Assembly (NCBI GenBank): GCA_963922875.1
Contig: CAWUJH010000004.1
Coordinates: 62,001 to 126,000, forward strand
DNA length: 64,000 nucleotides
Direction of reading: 5' to 3'
DNA from: Ketobacter sp963922875
GTDB taxonomy: Bacteria > Pseudomonadota > Gammaproteobacteria > Pseudomonadales > Ketobacteraceae
Shown here: positions 17,604 to 25,653 of the stretch, one piece after another
Numbering within the stretch: position 1 is the first letter of the stretch
Layout of the letters: every line of letters begins with the position of its first letter
Program-made: the position numbers and the translations under genes
Notes under the pieces: model-generated
Database searches by the model: none
Seen by the model: only the letters and a program-made list of their open reading frames with translations
What the model was told of the DNA's origin: nothing

Positions 17604-18005
17604 TCAACTGGCGGTAATAAACTCGACTCTGATACCCCCCGGTACGGTACACATCATATGCATAATATTCGTTTTTCCCAGGGACTCCGGTTTGAATTCA
17701 ATATTGACGTCATGGAGGTTTTTGAGTTGCTCGTACAGTGATTCAAGGGATCTATGATCTGCGACCTTGAGTGCGAAGTGATGCAGTCCAATATTGTAGT
17801 GGCGATTGAACGGGACTGTCGGACTATCGCTCTTGGCCTGCCAGAGAGTCAGCATGATTGCGCCGTCACTGACAAAGATCGCCGGGTAGTCCGGCTTTTC
17901 GCCGACGACCTTAAAGCCAAGTTGCGTGCAAAAAAAAGTAGATGTCTCCTTGATGTCTTTTACTGTTAATCCTAGATGATGAATGCCGTGGGTACTTTGG
18001 CGCAT
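17604..18005 (-). CDS. VOC-family (glyoxalase/dioxygenase-fold) protein
   Basis: A 133-residue protein with paired beta-alpha-beta-beta-beta modules: GIHHLGLTVKDIKETSTFF at the N terminus and GLHHFALKVADHRSLESLY in the middle. His/Glu residues at the expected metal positions are present (HHLGL, HHFAL and the terminal RVEFI). The superfamily includes glyoxalase I, ring-cleavage dioxygenases and resistance proteins, so the reaction cannot be assigned. It is the first gene of the VOC-PNPOx pair. Confidence 0.8.
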   Translation of the reverse strand: MRQSTHGIHHLGLTVKDIKETSTFFCTQLGFKVVGEKPDYPAIFVSDGAIMLTLWQAKSDSPTVPFNRHYNIGLHHFALKVADHRSLESLYEQLKNLHDVNIEFKPESLGKTNIMHMMCTVPGGIRVEFITAS

Positions 18006-18385
18006 GGGTTTGTCCTTCTATAACGAATATCTTCGCCCGGTATATGGATCTGTTTATGTCGATACGTAGGATGTGTGAACAGATCTGTCTATGTCAAGTG
18101 TTTTTCTATATCGCCTTACATGCTTGTGATTCAGGACTACGCCTATAACCCAGTCGTGATTTTTAAGTTCAGCCCTGTTTAGTGGGGTTTTATGACGGCA
18201 TCCCTTGAATAGACCATCAGGCCAGCAGATAAATTCCATGATTTAGATATTCCGAATTGAATTAGAGCCTGCTTACATCAAGTGGTGAAATAGACTTTAT
18301 ACGAAAAGATAAAAGCGAAAGACGCCAAATCAATTGAGGCGCGAGGATAGGTTGTAATCTCAGTTATTTTGACAGGTTCTTGAAA
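18006..18385. other. Divergent intergenic region between VOC and araC-type genes
   Basis: 380 bases with no convincing gene. A minus-strand frame of 61 codons at 18054-18239 lacks recognisable similarity and a ribosome-binding site. The notable content is a pair of direct repeats at 18047-18095, listed separately. The araC start at 18386 has only a weak upstream AGG. Confidence 0.6.
18047..18095 (-). promoter_or_regulatory. Paired direct repeats near the VOC-PNPOx promoter
   Basis: GATCTGTTTATGTC (18047-18060) and GATCTGTCTATGTC (18082-18095) match at 13 of 14 positions, 35 bases apart start to start. The second sits inside a 10-bp palindrome, ACAGATCTGT. On the minus strand it overlaps a perfect TTGACA (18092-18097), so a regulator bound here could control the VOC-PNPOx pair. 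No clear -10 is seen at 17 bp. Confidence 0.45.
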
Positions 18386-19315
18386 ATGGATTTACTCAAC
18401 GACATTCTCAGTACCCTTAATCTTAAAGGGATGCTGTATTTTCGTACCGAGTTTAGTGGTAAATGGGCCGTTACTGTACCCACTTTAGCTGCAGCCGCTA
18501 GATTTCATTTGGTGGTAAAAGGTTGCTGTCACGTTAGAATTGGTGAAGATCAATGCCAGGTTTTGTCTCCGGGGGATATTATCCTGATACCCAAGGGTCG
18601 ATCCCATATTATCTCTGACGCGCCACAAAAAGCTGCTCCACCCCTTGAAAAAATTATCAGCCAGTCAGGTTATAAAGACGATGGCTTACTAGTTTATGGT
18701 TGCAAGTCTGCTGGTCTGCAAACCCAAATGGTATGTGGGCATTTTTCTTTTCGGCCTGGTGCGGACCACCCCATCCTGCGACATCTTCCAGATTTTATTA
18801 CAATGACTGCAGCTGGCAGAAAAAAACTCCCTCTACTTGATGAGTCTTTACGATTGATCGCAGAACGGGCTTTTACTGAAAGTTTGGGTTCCACTGCAGC
18901 CGTAACTCGACTCTCAGAAATTGTTTTCATGGAAATCCTGCAGTCGGTCATGAGCACTGGTGATAAACATACGTTTATGCTGGAAGCCCTAAGGGACGCC
19001 AGAATTGCCAAATCTCTGCAATTGATTCACCGCAATCCGAACAAACCCTGGACAGTAGATTCCCTGGCAAGTGAAGTGGCGATGTCGCGAAGTCGATTTT
19101 CCGAACGGTTCAAGAATTTGGTTGGGGAAACACCGATGACTTATCTGTCCGAGTGGCGATTACAAAAATCACTGGAATTACTGGGTGATACTCAGAAGCC
19201 TATTCAGCAGGTCGCCAATGAAACCGGCTATCAATCACCCGCAGCATTTGCTCGTGCCTTTCAAGGAAAATTCGGTGTATCACCCAGAGCATACCGGGTG
19301 CAAATGTTGGCTTGA
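18386..19315 (+). CDS. AraC-family regulator with cupin-type sensor domain
   Basis: A transcription factor of about 309 residues. The N-terminal cupin_6/AraC-binding part has a GEDQCQVLSPGDIILIPKG loop. The C-terminal domain carries two helix-turn-helix motifs (TVDSLASEVAMSRSRFSERF, then QQVANETGYQSPAAFARAFQ) and ends GVSPRAYR. The ATG at 18386 is preferred to the TTG two codons upstream. It is transcribed toward the YHS-VOC genes and away from the VOC-PNPOx genes, so either set may be its target. It is a distant relative of the AraC protein at 25654-26475. Confidence 0.88.
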   Translation: MDLLNDILSTLNLKGMLYFRTEFSGKWAVTVPTLAAAARFHLVVKGCCHVRIGEDQCQVLSPGDIILIPKGRSHIISDAPQKAAPPLEKIISQSGYKDDGLLVYGCKSAGLQTQMVCGHFSFRPGADHPILRHLPDFITMTAAGRKKLPLLDESLRLIAERAFTESLGSTAAVTRLSEIVFMEILQSVMSTGDKHTFMLEALRDARIAKSLQLIHRNPNKPWTVDSLASEVAMSRSRFSERFKNLVGETPMTYLSEWRLQKSLELLGDTQKPIQQVANETGYQSPAAFARAFQGKFGVSPRAYRVQMLA

Positions 19316-19490
19316 AGTAAATTTTTTCAGTCGGCAAATGCTGTGATTATGCAGCACGTACTGAAGTGTTTGCACAGAGTTCCAATATCATGGCTATCTG
19401 TTGTTGATGTAATGCTTATGCACAACAATCCTCTACGCCAGCTTACTTGTGCTGGTCCTTAATTAAACTCAATTTGCGAGGATTTTTTAT

Positions 19491-19982
19491 ATGTTAAAGC
19501 AAACCAGAATAGCGGCTGTTGTTTCAGCATCATTGATTGCTTTCGGTGTCTCCCAGGCAGCTTTCGCCGTAGATGAATACAACACTGCAACAGGGCTGAC
19601 AGCGGCCGGTGCGCCACTGGCTTTTCACGGCGTTGACCCAGTTGCATTTATCGATATCCAAAACCGGCTTACAGGCAGCGCAAGATATACCGTTGTCCAT
19701 GATGGCGTTGCCTACTATTTTTCTTCACAAGAAAACGCCGATAAATTTGGAAAAAACCCTGCTCGTTATCAACCTCAAAACGGGGGGTTCTGTACCTTCG
19801 GAGTTTCAGTAGGCAAGAAGTTTGATGGCAATCCCCAGTATGCCGATATCGTTGATGGCAAGCTGTATGTGTTCCTGAATGAGGATATTTACAAGGAGTA
19901 TCTGAAAGATCGCAAAGGAACCATTAGCAAGGCCGAGAAAAATTGGAAAAAGATTCACCATACCGCAGCGGCTAAACTTTAA
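19491..19982 (+). CDS. Secreted YHS domain protein
   Basis: A 163-residue protein with a clear Sec signal peptide cleaved after AFA (about residue 26). The mature part has the YHS pattern: FHGVDPVAFIDI, then GSARYTVVHDGVAYYFSSQE and NPARYQPQNGGFCTFGVSVG. YHS domains are thought to bind metal; secreted versions of this type are common beside oxidoreductases in marine bacteria, and their reaction is unknown. It lies 38 bases before the VOC gene and probably shares its message; a terminator closes the pair. Confidence 0.85.
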   Translation: MLKQTRIAAVVSASLIAFGVSQAAFAVDEYNTATGLTAAGAPLAFHGVDPVAFIDIQNRLTGSARYTVVHDGVAYYFSSQENADKFGKNPARYQPQNGGFCTFGVSVGKKFDGNPQYADIVDGKLYVFLNEDIYKEYLKDRKGTISKAEKNWKKIHHTAAAKL

Positions 19983-20020
19983 CTGCCGTCGCATTCTTTC
20001 AGAATTTAAGGAATTCAACG

Positions 20021-20410
20021 ATGAATATTATCGACCATTTAAGTGTTGGCGTGCCATCTATTGCTGAAGGAACCGCTTTCTACAACAAGGTTATGGCGGT
20101 GTTGGGCTATGACCTGATTGTTGCTACGGATGGCTTTGCTGCTTATGGCAAAGATGCTCCTCAGTTTCTGTTGATGACACCTTACGATGGCAAGTCGTTC
20201 AGTGCCGGCAATGGTGTACATGTCGCTTTTGCGGCGCCATCAGAGCAAGCCGTAGAAAGCTTTCATCGACAGGCCTGTGAACATGGTGGCCGTTGTGAGG
20301 GCAAACCTGGTAATCGCCCGGCCTATCCCAAGGCAGACATCTATGCGGCTTTTGTGCGAGACCCTTTTGGCAACAAGCTGGAAGCCATCTTCAATGGTTT
20401 TTCCGCCTGA
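20021..20410 (+). CDS. VOC-family protein, glyoxalase-like
   Basis: A 129-residue protein beginning MNIIDHLSVGVPSIAEGTAF, the standard start of a single-domain VOC protein. Later motifs are GNGVHVAFAAPSEQAVESFH and a C-terminal AFVRDPFGNKLEAIF, which supplies the usual metal-binding glutamate. GGRCEGKPGNRP matches a common subfamily annotated as glyoxalase/bleomycin-resistance-like; the substrate is unknown. An AAGGA ribosome-binding site precedes the ATG. Confidence 0.85.
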   Translation: MNIIDHLSVGVPSIAEGTAFYNKVMAVLGYDLIVATDGFAAYGKDAPQFLLMTPYDGKSFSAGNGVHVAFAAPSEQAVESFHRQACEHGGRCEGKPGNRPAYPKADIYAAFVRDPFGNKLEAIFNGFSA

Positions 20411-20430
20411 GTTATGCACTGACTAATTTA

Positions 20431-20455
20431 AGCCACCCGCTTGGGTGGCTTTTTT
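20431..20455 (+). terminator. Rho-independent terminator after the YHS-VOC genes
   Basis: An 8-bp stem, AGCCACCC/GGGTGGCT, with a four-base loop, followed directly by a T-tract. A textbook intrinsic terminator 20 bases after the VOC stop codon. Confidence 0.92.
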
Positions 20456-20582
20456 GTTGGCAGTGGGTTGAAGGACAATGTATTTAGTGCGGGGTTGGGT
20501 CGGCCGCGTGTTGTCATCAAAAATTATTCACAGACGACTTGTTAGCTGAAGCTCGTTGTAAAAATACTAATGCGGCGAGAGA

Positions 20583-20705
20583 TTAGCGTACTTTGCCTTC
20601 TTTCGATAAGGAAACCAGCCGGTGGGTTACCGGCTTCATATAAAACAGCAGGATGGGCGCGCAATGAGAACCGTTCAAAAATACTAGCGAGGCGATCTAA
20701 CGCAT
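20583..20705 (-). pseudogene. Remnant of an AraC-type regulator (copy A)
   Basis: The minus frame from 20705 reads MR-stop-IASLVFLNGSHCAPILLF and then YMKPVTHRLVSLSKEG. It matches two separated parts of the intact AraC protein at 25654-26475 (MDRLASLFERFSLRAH and APHLLFYMKPVTHRLV), joined by an in-frame deletion of about 50 codons. Everything after the cupin region, including the DNA-binding domain, is missing, and codon 3 is TAG. Confidence 0.8.
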
Positions 20706-20730
20706 AAGTGGTCATGGAGAATCTCTATGT

Positions 20731-20799
20731 AGACTAAATGGTAATTTAAAAAAACAAACTGTTTTTTTAAGTGCAAAATAAGTACTTATTATCTTTCTT
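20731..20799. promoter_or_regulatory. Copy A of a duplicated AraC-linked control region
   Basis: AGACTAAATGGTAATT (20731-20746) and ATTATCTTTCTT (20788-20799) recur upstream of the intact araC gene as ATACTAAATGATAATT (26505-26520) and ATTATCTTCCTT (26562-26573). The distance between blocks is 57 bases in both copies although the sequence between them has drifted. That conservation suggests binding sites or promoter elements. In this copy the araC reading frame next to it is dead. Confidence 0.55.
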
Positions 20800-20947
20800 C
20801 ATTCCAAGCGACGCTTTGAAAGCATATAGCCAATGGTACGTATTATCCCCCTTGAAATACACGAAGTTGAATCCGCCATAGCCCTAGGGGGAGAGTTGAA
20901 TATGGTGCTTAACCCGTTTAACAGCTGTTTCATACTGGAGATTTAAT

Positions 20948-21523
20948 ATGGTTGCTCGCTACATCCCGTTACTATTACTGTCCTTTTTTAGTGTTGCTCA
21001 AGCCTATGAACCAGAACCCGCTGCATATCAGGCAATTGTCGATAAATTCGGCAATATCAGCTTACCTGAGAATTACCGTAGCGAATGGACACATCTCGGT
21101 TCATGGTCGATTGCTGATACCAAAGCCCCCGGCCATGGGTTTCACGATGTTTATATGCAAGCAGAAGCCGTTAAACACTATCGCATAACAGGCGAATTTG
21201 CCGATGGCGCAGTGATTGTGAAGGAAGTGCGAAAAATAGAGCAAGGTTCTAAAACCACAGGTCAGGCTCAATGGGCAGGTGATATCAATATCTGGTTTGT
21301 AATGGTAAAAAACAGCAAAGGCCGATTTAATGGAAACCCACATTGGGCAAACGGCTGGGGTTGGGCATTGTTTGAAGCTAGTAGTGACGATGAAAATACC
21401 ACAGAGAATGTAATCTCACTGAAAAATAATTCAAAAGGATTTGCGTCTTCCTGTCAGGGCTGTCACACCCCGGCAAAGGAAAAGGATTGGGTGTTTATTG
21501 AGGGGTATCCCACGCTCAAATGA
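20948..21523 (+). CDS. Cytochrome P460-type secreted heme protein
   Basis: A 191-residue protein with a Sec signal peptide (cleavage after AQA, about residue 19). The mature protein has the P460 pattern: YRSEWTHLGSWSI near the start, GFHDVYMQAEAVKHYRITGE, GAVIVKEVRKIEQG, and the single heme-binding CQGCH near the C terminus, followed by KDWVFIEGYPTL. P460 cytochromes oxidise hydroxylamine or act on nitric oxide; the role of this relative is unknown. A broken paralogue lies at 27235-27615. The leader upstream of both copies (GTTTAACAG to GAGATTTAAT) is also conserved, which supports this start. Confidence 0.85.
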   Translation: MVARYIPLLLLSFFSVAQAYEPEPAAYQAIVDKFGNISLPENYRSEWTHLGSWSIADTKAPGHGFHDVYMQAEAVKHYRITGEFADGAVIVKEVRKIEQGSKTTGQAQWAGDINIWFVMVKNSKGRFNGNPHWANGWGWALFEASSDDENTTENVISLKNNSKGFASSCQGCHTPAKEKDWVFIEGYPTLK

Positions 21524-21555
21524 AGGGAACTGCAGATTTTTGTATTAATGGAATC

Positions 21556-21835
21556 CTCCAGTACATGACACAATTAATGTGAGTGCTCGGTAGGCTTTTA
21601 TGATGAATAGGACAATGTTCAAAAGTGGTGAATTTGGTCTTGAAGCAGGAGGGTCTTGGAATGTAGCCAAACATCTCCTACCGGGAGGCAGCGTTTCAGA
21701 GTGAGCGGTATCTGGTTCTTATTCGTATAAGGCCAGATATAATTTTATGCGATACTTGAGTTACGAATCGTCGTGTTACCCATTTGAAGGGAGAAGCTTT
21801 ACATGCCGACAAAAATCACTTTAGTAATACAAAAA
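21556..21835 (+). pseudogene. Remnant of an acyltransferase/SGNH gene C terminus
   Basis: Three blocks match the last 170 codons of the intact acyltransferase gene at 28058-30070, in order and on the same strand: one around GTGAGTGCTCGGTAGGCT (intact: ISARWALLMNRTTF), one around AGGCAGCGTTTCAGAG (intact: DSVSERAV), and a block at 21741-21835 (intact: DKILCDTYVANRCV to DNNHLSNA). The sequence between them has been deleted and the frame is lost. It fills most of the 561-base gap before the next gene. Confidence 0.75.
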
Positions 21836-21986
21836 TGACTTAAGTAATAAAGGAGCTTAACTTGGGTCTCAACATGCCTTTTTTGGCACTAATAATGTGA
21901 ATCGGCAAAGTTACAAGTAAGCCTATGATCATCGCTTTAACGAGCTCATAGCGTGGGTTTGTGCGACTTATAGCCGATCCTTTGGG

Positions 21987-22016
21987 TTGCTTGACGCGGC
22001 TATCTAAAGATATAAT
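21987..22016 (+). promoter_or_regulatory. Possible promoter of the acyltransferase/AlgX-like gene
   Basis: TATAAT (22011-22016) with TTGCTT 18 bp upstream, 68 bases before the gene. A TTGACG also occurs, but only 14 bp from the -10. A similar TATAATCGC lies upstream of the second acyltransferase gene. Confidence 0.4.
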
Positions 22017-22084
22017 TCGCGCCTGATTTAATGTTGCTGCTTGTTACTACGGCTTGAAAAGCGCAACGGTACTGATTTGGCCCA

Positions 22085-24166
22085 ATGACAACACCACATC
22101 CTCATCTCTCACATCCTAAGTATAGGCCCGATATTGACGGCTTAAGAGCTATTGCTGTCCTCTCAGTTGTCACATACCACGCATTTCCAGATTGGATGAC
22201 GGGTGGTTTTATTGGCGTCGATGTCTTCTTTGTTATTTCAGGTTTTCTGATCTCAACCATTATTTTTGAAAACTTAAACAGAGGGACGTTTAGCTTTTCT
22301 GAGTTTTATGCAAGACGTGTCAGGCGTATATTTCCTGCTTTAATTGTAGTTTTAATTGCGTGCTTTATTTATGGCTGGTTTGTTCTGCTTGCGGATGAAT
22401 TTAATCAACTAAGCAAGCATATTGCTGCAGGTGCTGGTTACGTTTCCAATCTTGTTTTGTGGAGCGAAGCGGGTTACTTCGACAAAACCGCCGAAACCAA
22501 ACCGTTGCTACACCTATGGAGCTTAGGTATCGAGGAACAATTCTATATTGTTTGGCCTCTGGTTCTATGGTTCGCATGGAAGCGGAAATTTAATCTTTTT
22601 ATACTTGCTGGACTTGTCGCTTTGGCATCTTTTGCACTTAATATTACAGAAATTAAACAAGATCCTGTGGCAGTTTTTTATTCACCGTTGACGCGCTTTT
22701 GGGAGTTGCTGAGTGGAACTTTGTTGGCTTGGTTTTTTCTCTACAAACGTGACTCTTCCATTGGTGTAATGGGTGGCTTCCTGCCTCAATTTTTTCATGG
22801 TGATAGTCGAGCTGAAGCGGGTAAAGTGCTCGCCAGTTTCTGCTCCATTTGTGGTTTGCTGGCACTCGGGTTTGGATTTTGGAAAATAAACAAGGATCTG
22901 AGTTTTCCTGGTTATTGGGCTCTGTTGCCTGTTTTGGGTACTACATTAGTCATTTTGGCGGGTCCACAAGCTTGGATTAATCGCACTATACTGTCTAATA
23001 AGGTGGTGGTGTGGTTTGGTTTAATCAGTTTTCCTCTTTATTTGTGGCACTGGCCAATTCTTTCTTTTCGTCGAATTATCTATTTCGAAGAACCTCCATT
23101 AAAATTCAAATTAATTGCGATTGTTGCTTCAGTGCTTCTAGCGTGGCTTACGGTTAAATTGATTGAAAAGCCGTTTCGATTTGGCCACGAAAGGACTGGT
23201 TTAAAGGTCACTGCACTTACTACTATTCTTTTTGCTGTTGGGATAACTGGCTTTATTGCTAGTAGAACTGATTTTTCTGAATCGCGTACTTTTGATAATT
23301 TGAGCGTTGAGAGGAAGGGTGAGCATACAGTCGGCTCCTCATTAGCTTGGTATAGAGGAAAAAACGACTGGCTATTTCTTGGTGATGCCTACGATAATAC
23401 AATTACCAAACTAAAGCTGACCAACACTCCTACCGAAAGCCAAATTCAAGCTACGACAGAGACTTTTTCAAAAATTGCAGTAGCTGGCTCTAAATACAAC
23501 ACAAAAATTGTTCTGATTGTTGGTCCAAATAAGTCAAGTGTCTACCCTGAATATTTACCTGATGAGTTGGTACCATCAGCTATAAAGTACAGTGGTTACT
23601 TTTTGGATAGACTTAAAGAAATCACTAATCTTACGGTCTACGATCCAACAAACGATTTACTCATCCAAAAAGAATCAGAGGGAATTCTTTATTGGATGAC
23701 GGACACACATTGGAATAGCAAAGGTGCGTTTCTAGCTTATACAGGTTTCTCTAAGTTGCTTAACTTGCCAGTTCCGAAAGTCGAATTTCAACACGGCTCT
23801 ACTCACAGTGGTGATTTAATCGAAATATCTAAATTGAAAGACTTTCCTCTATACGCTGAGGACAACTTTGACGTGGTTTTCAAGGATAAACCTGTATGGA
23901 CAGAACAAAAAATACCAGATGGGAAAGAGACAGTATTTGGCGTACCTTCAATTGTGACAAATGAAAAGCCACTTTCAACTAAGTCTGTTTGGGTTGTTGG
24001 TGATTCCTTTGCTAATATTTTAAAGCAGTACTTTAATGCTACTTTTGCAGAAGTTCGTTATGTCGGTCATTGGAAGCATAAACTTAATGACTTGCCATTG
24101 GAGTTAAGGCGCGCTGATAGGAAGCCGGATATCGTTGTGATAATTAGAGTGGAACGAACGTTTTAA
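22085..24166 (+). CDS. OafA/YrhL-type acyltransferase fused to an AlgX/AlgJ-like domain
   Basis: A 693-residue membrane protein. Residues about 10-390 are an acyltransferase-3 domain with roughly ten helices and the family motifs YRPDIDGLRAIAVLSV, GGFIGVDVFFVISGFLIS, FYARRVRRIFPAL and LLHLWSLGIEEQFYI. After a membrane segment, the periplasmic part (about 415-693) resembles the SGNH-like fold of AlgX/AlgJ: NDWLFLGDAYDN, YWMTDTHWNSKGA (Asp/His motif) and VWVVGDSFANIL (the GDS serine). This pairing suggests O-acetylation of a surface polysaccharide, the first domain moving the acetyl group across the membrane and the second delivering it. The second acyltransferase in this window has a different SGNH type. 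Confidence 0.82.
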   Translation: MTTPHPHLSHPKYRPDIDGLRAIAVLSVVTYHAFPDWMTGGFIGVDVFFVISGFLISTIIFENLNRGTFSFSEFYARRVRRIFPALIVVLIACFIYGWFVLLADEFNQLSKHIAAGAGYVSNLVLWSEAGYFDKTAETKPLLHLWSLGIEEQFYIVWPLVLWFAWKRKFNLFILAGLVALASFALNITEIKQDPVAVFYSPLTRFWELLSGTLLAWFFLYKRDSSIGVMGGFLPQFFHGDSRAEAGKVLASFCSICGLLALGFGFWKINKDLSFPGYWALLPVLGTTLVILAGPQAWINRTILSNKVVVWFGLISFPLYLWHWPILSFRRIIYFEEPPLKFKLIAIVASVLLAWLTVKLIEKPFRFGHERTGLKVTALTTILFAVGITGFIASRTDFSESRTFDNLSVERKGEHTVGSSLAWYRGKNDWLFLGDAYDNTITKLKLTNTPTESQIQATTETFSKIAVAGSKYNTKIVLIVGPNKSSVYPEYLPDELVPSAIKYSGYFLDRLKEITNLTVYDPTNDLLIQKESEGILYWMTDTHWNSKGAFLAYTGFSKLLNLPVPKVEFQHGSTHSGDLIEISKLKDFPLYAEDNFDVVFKDKPVWTEQKIPDGKETVFGVPSIVTNEKPLSTKSVWVVGDSFANILKQYFNATFAEVRYVGHWKHKLNDLPLELRRADRKPDIVVIIRVERTF

Positions 24167-24420
24167 GTCCGGACACCGGATACCACAATGTCGTAATTGC
24201 ACTGAGATCGATACCATCATGGCGTGATTACTTGCCAGTGCCACGCCTCTGCAAGAGTATGGGCATTTTGCCCGCTCAGTGATAAATCGTATGAATTACT
24301 GGCTACATTCAAACTAATAGCAACTTTGGCACTTGGAGCAATATTTTTATACGCTAAGACAATTACCAGTGAGCTTGGTGAGGACAATAGACGTATTTAG
24401 AGAAGCTTCTGAGGCGTCTT

Positions 24421-25089
24421 ATGCATTCACTGGTGTTAGTTAGTCACACGCTTTGCCCCTATGTCCAGCGAGCGGTAATTTTGCTGGAGGAGAAGAGGGT
24501 GCCTTACACCCGCAGGAATATTGATCTTTCAAATAAGCCAGACTGGTTTCTTAAGGTTTCACCACTGGGAAAAACACCGGTGTTACTAGTGGATGACACG
24601 CCGGTTTTTGAATCTGCCGTTATTTGCGAATACTTGGAAGAGATCTATAGGCCTGCGATGCATCCTTTGGACCCTTTGGCTAGAGCTGTACATCGTTCCT
24701 GGATTGAGTTTGGTTCCACTGTACTCAACCTGATTGCTGGATTTTATTCCGCGAATTCCGAGTCATTGCTACAAACCAAAGCCATGGAGTTGCACAGAAG
24801 GTTTTTGCAATTGGAAGAAGCCCTAGGGCAGCCGCCTTTTTTCGATGGAGACCGATTTTCCATGGTGGATGCTGCATTTGGGCCTGTATTCCGATATTTC
24901 GATGTCATTGAACAAATCGATGATTTTGGGATTTTCAATGCAACACCAAAAGTATCTGCATGGCGTGAGGAGATTGCTAAGAGAGAATCCGTACAGCGTG
25001 CCGTCGATTATCAGTATCCCCAGTGGCTGAGACAGTTTTTTAAGGACAGAAATTCAGCCTTGAGCCTGCGCATGTTAGAACCGCGTTGA
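24421..25089 (+). CDS. Glutathione S-transferase family protein
   Basis: A 222-residue two-domain GST. The thioredoxin-like N-terminal domain has the motif LCPYVQRAVILLEEK with Cys12 at the active-site position, as in omega/SspA-like GSTs, then the cis-proline region SPLGKTPVLL and FESAVICEYLEE for glutathione binding. The helical C-terminal domain contains FSMVDAAFGPVFRYFD, the usual N-capping box region. The substrate is unknown. A fragment of a paralogous gene lies at 27720-27875. The GNAT gene follows 39 bases later. Confidence 0.85.
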   Translation: MHSLVLVSHTLCPYVQRAVILLEEKRVPYTRRNIDLSNKPDWFLKVSPLGKTPVLLVDDTPVFESAVICEYLEEIYRPAMHPLDPLARAVHRSWIEFGSTVLNLIAGFYSANSESLLQTKAMELHRRFLQLEEALGQPPFFDGDRFSMVDAAFGPVFRYFDVIEQIDDFGIFNATPKVSAWREEIAKRESVQRAVDYQYPQWLRQFFKDRNSALSLRMLEPR

Positions 25090-25128
25090 GATCGAACAGA
25101 TTTTTTTGGTATTCCAGAGGAGGATGTT

Positions 25129-25599
25129 ATGAATAATACCAGAGCACTGGAATTTTTACGCTTTGAAGACGCCAGTCCTCGTGATTTTCTGACTTTCCTT
25201 AATAACCAAAAAACGAGAAAGCATCTAATTAAGCATGATCAGTTTACGATTGAATCGGCAACAGATTGGATAAATAGCAAGATAGCGGTTGATTCCACTC
25301 AAGGTTGTAGAGTCAGAGTCGTGATGTGTGAAAACAAATTAGCAGGCTGGTGTGGTTTGCAGTGTGAAGCGGGAAAATACGAGATTGCCATTGTGCTTGA
25401 TGACAAATTCTGGGGGCTGGGCAAGCAGGTTTTTCAGCAGGTGATGACTTGGGCAAAAGAGCTGGGCCATAAAGAGATTTTTATACATCTACTTCATACG
25501 CGTCCTCGCTATAAATTCTTGCACAAAATGGCGAGTAATGTGTTTGAAACTGAGCTGTTCGGCAGCAAATTCACAAGCTATCAACTCACTGTTAAATAG
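25129..25599 (+). CDS. GNAT-family N-acetyltransferase
   Basis: A 156-residue protein with a GNAT-like layout: RFEDASPRDFLTFLNN at the N terminus, the beta4 strand AGWCGLQ with EIAIVLDDKFWGLGKQVFQQ after it (the acetyl-CoA pyrophosphate loop, here weakly conserved as W-G-L-G-K), and IFIHLLHTRP near the end. The acceptor is unknown. An AGGAGG precedes the ATG. A clearly related but broken copy lies at 16333-16635. Confidence 0.8.
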   Translation: MNNTRALEFLRFEDASPRDFLTFLNNQKTRKHLIKHDQFTIESATDWINSKIAVDSTQGCRVRVVMCENKLAGWCGLQCEAGKYEIAIVLDDKFWGLGKQVFQQVMTWAKELGHKEIFIHLLHTRPRYKFLHKMASNVFETELFGSKFTSYQLTVK

Positions 25600-25653
25600 T
25601 CCGACGGTGTCAGCAAGAGCAACTCTGTTTTTTGCCTAAGTCTATGCTCCTTC

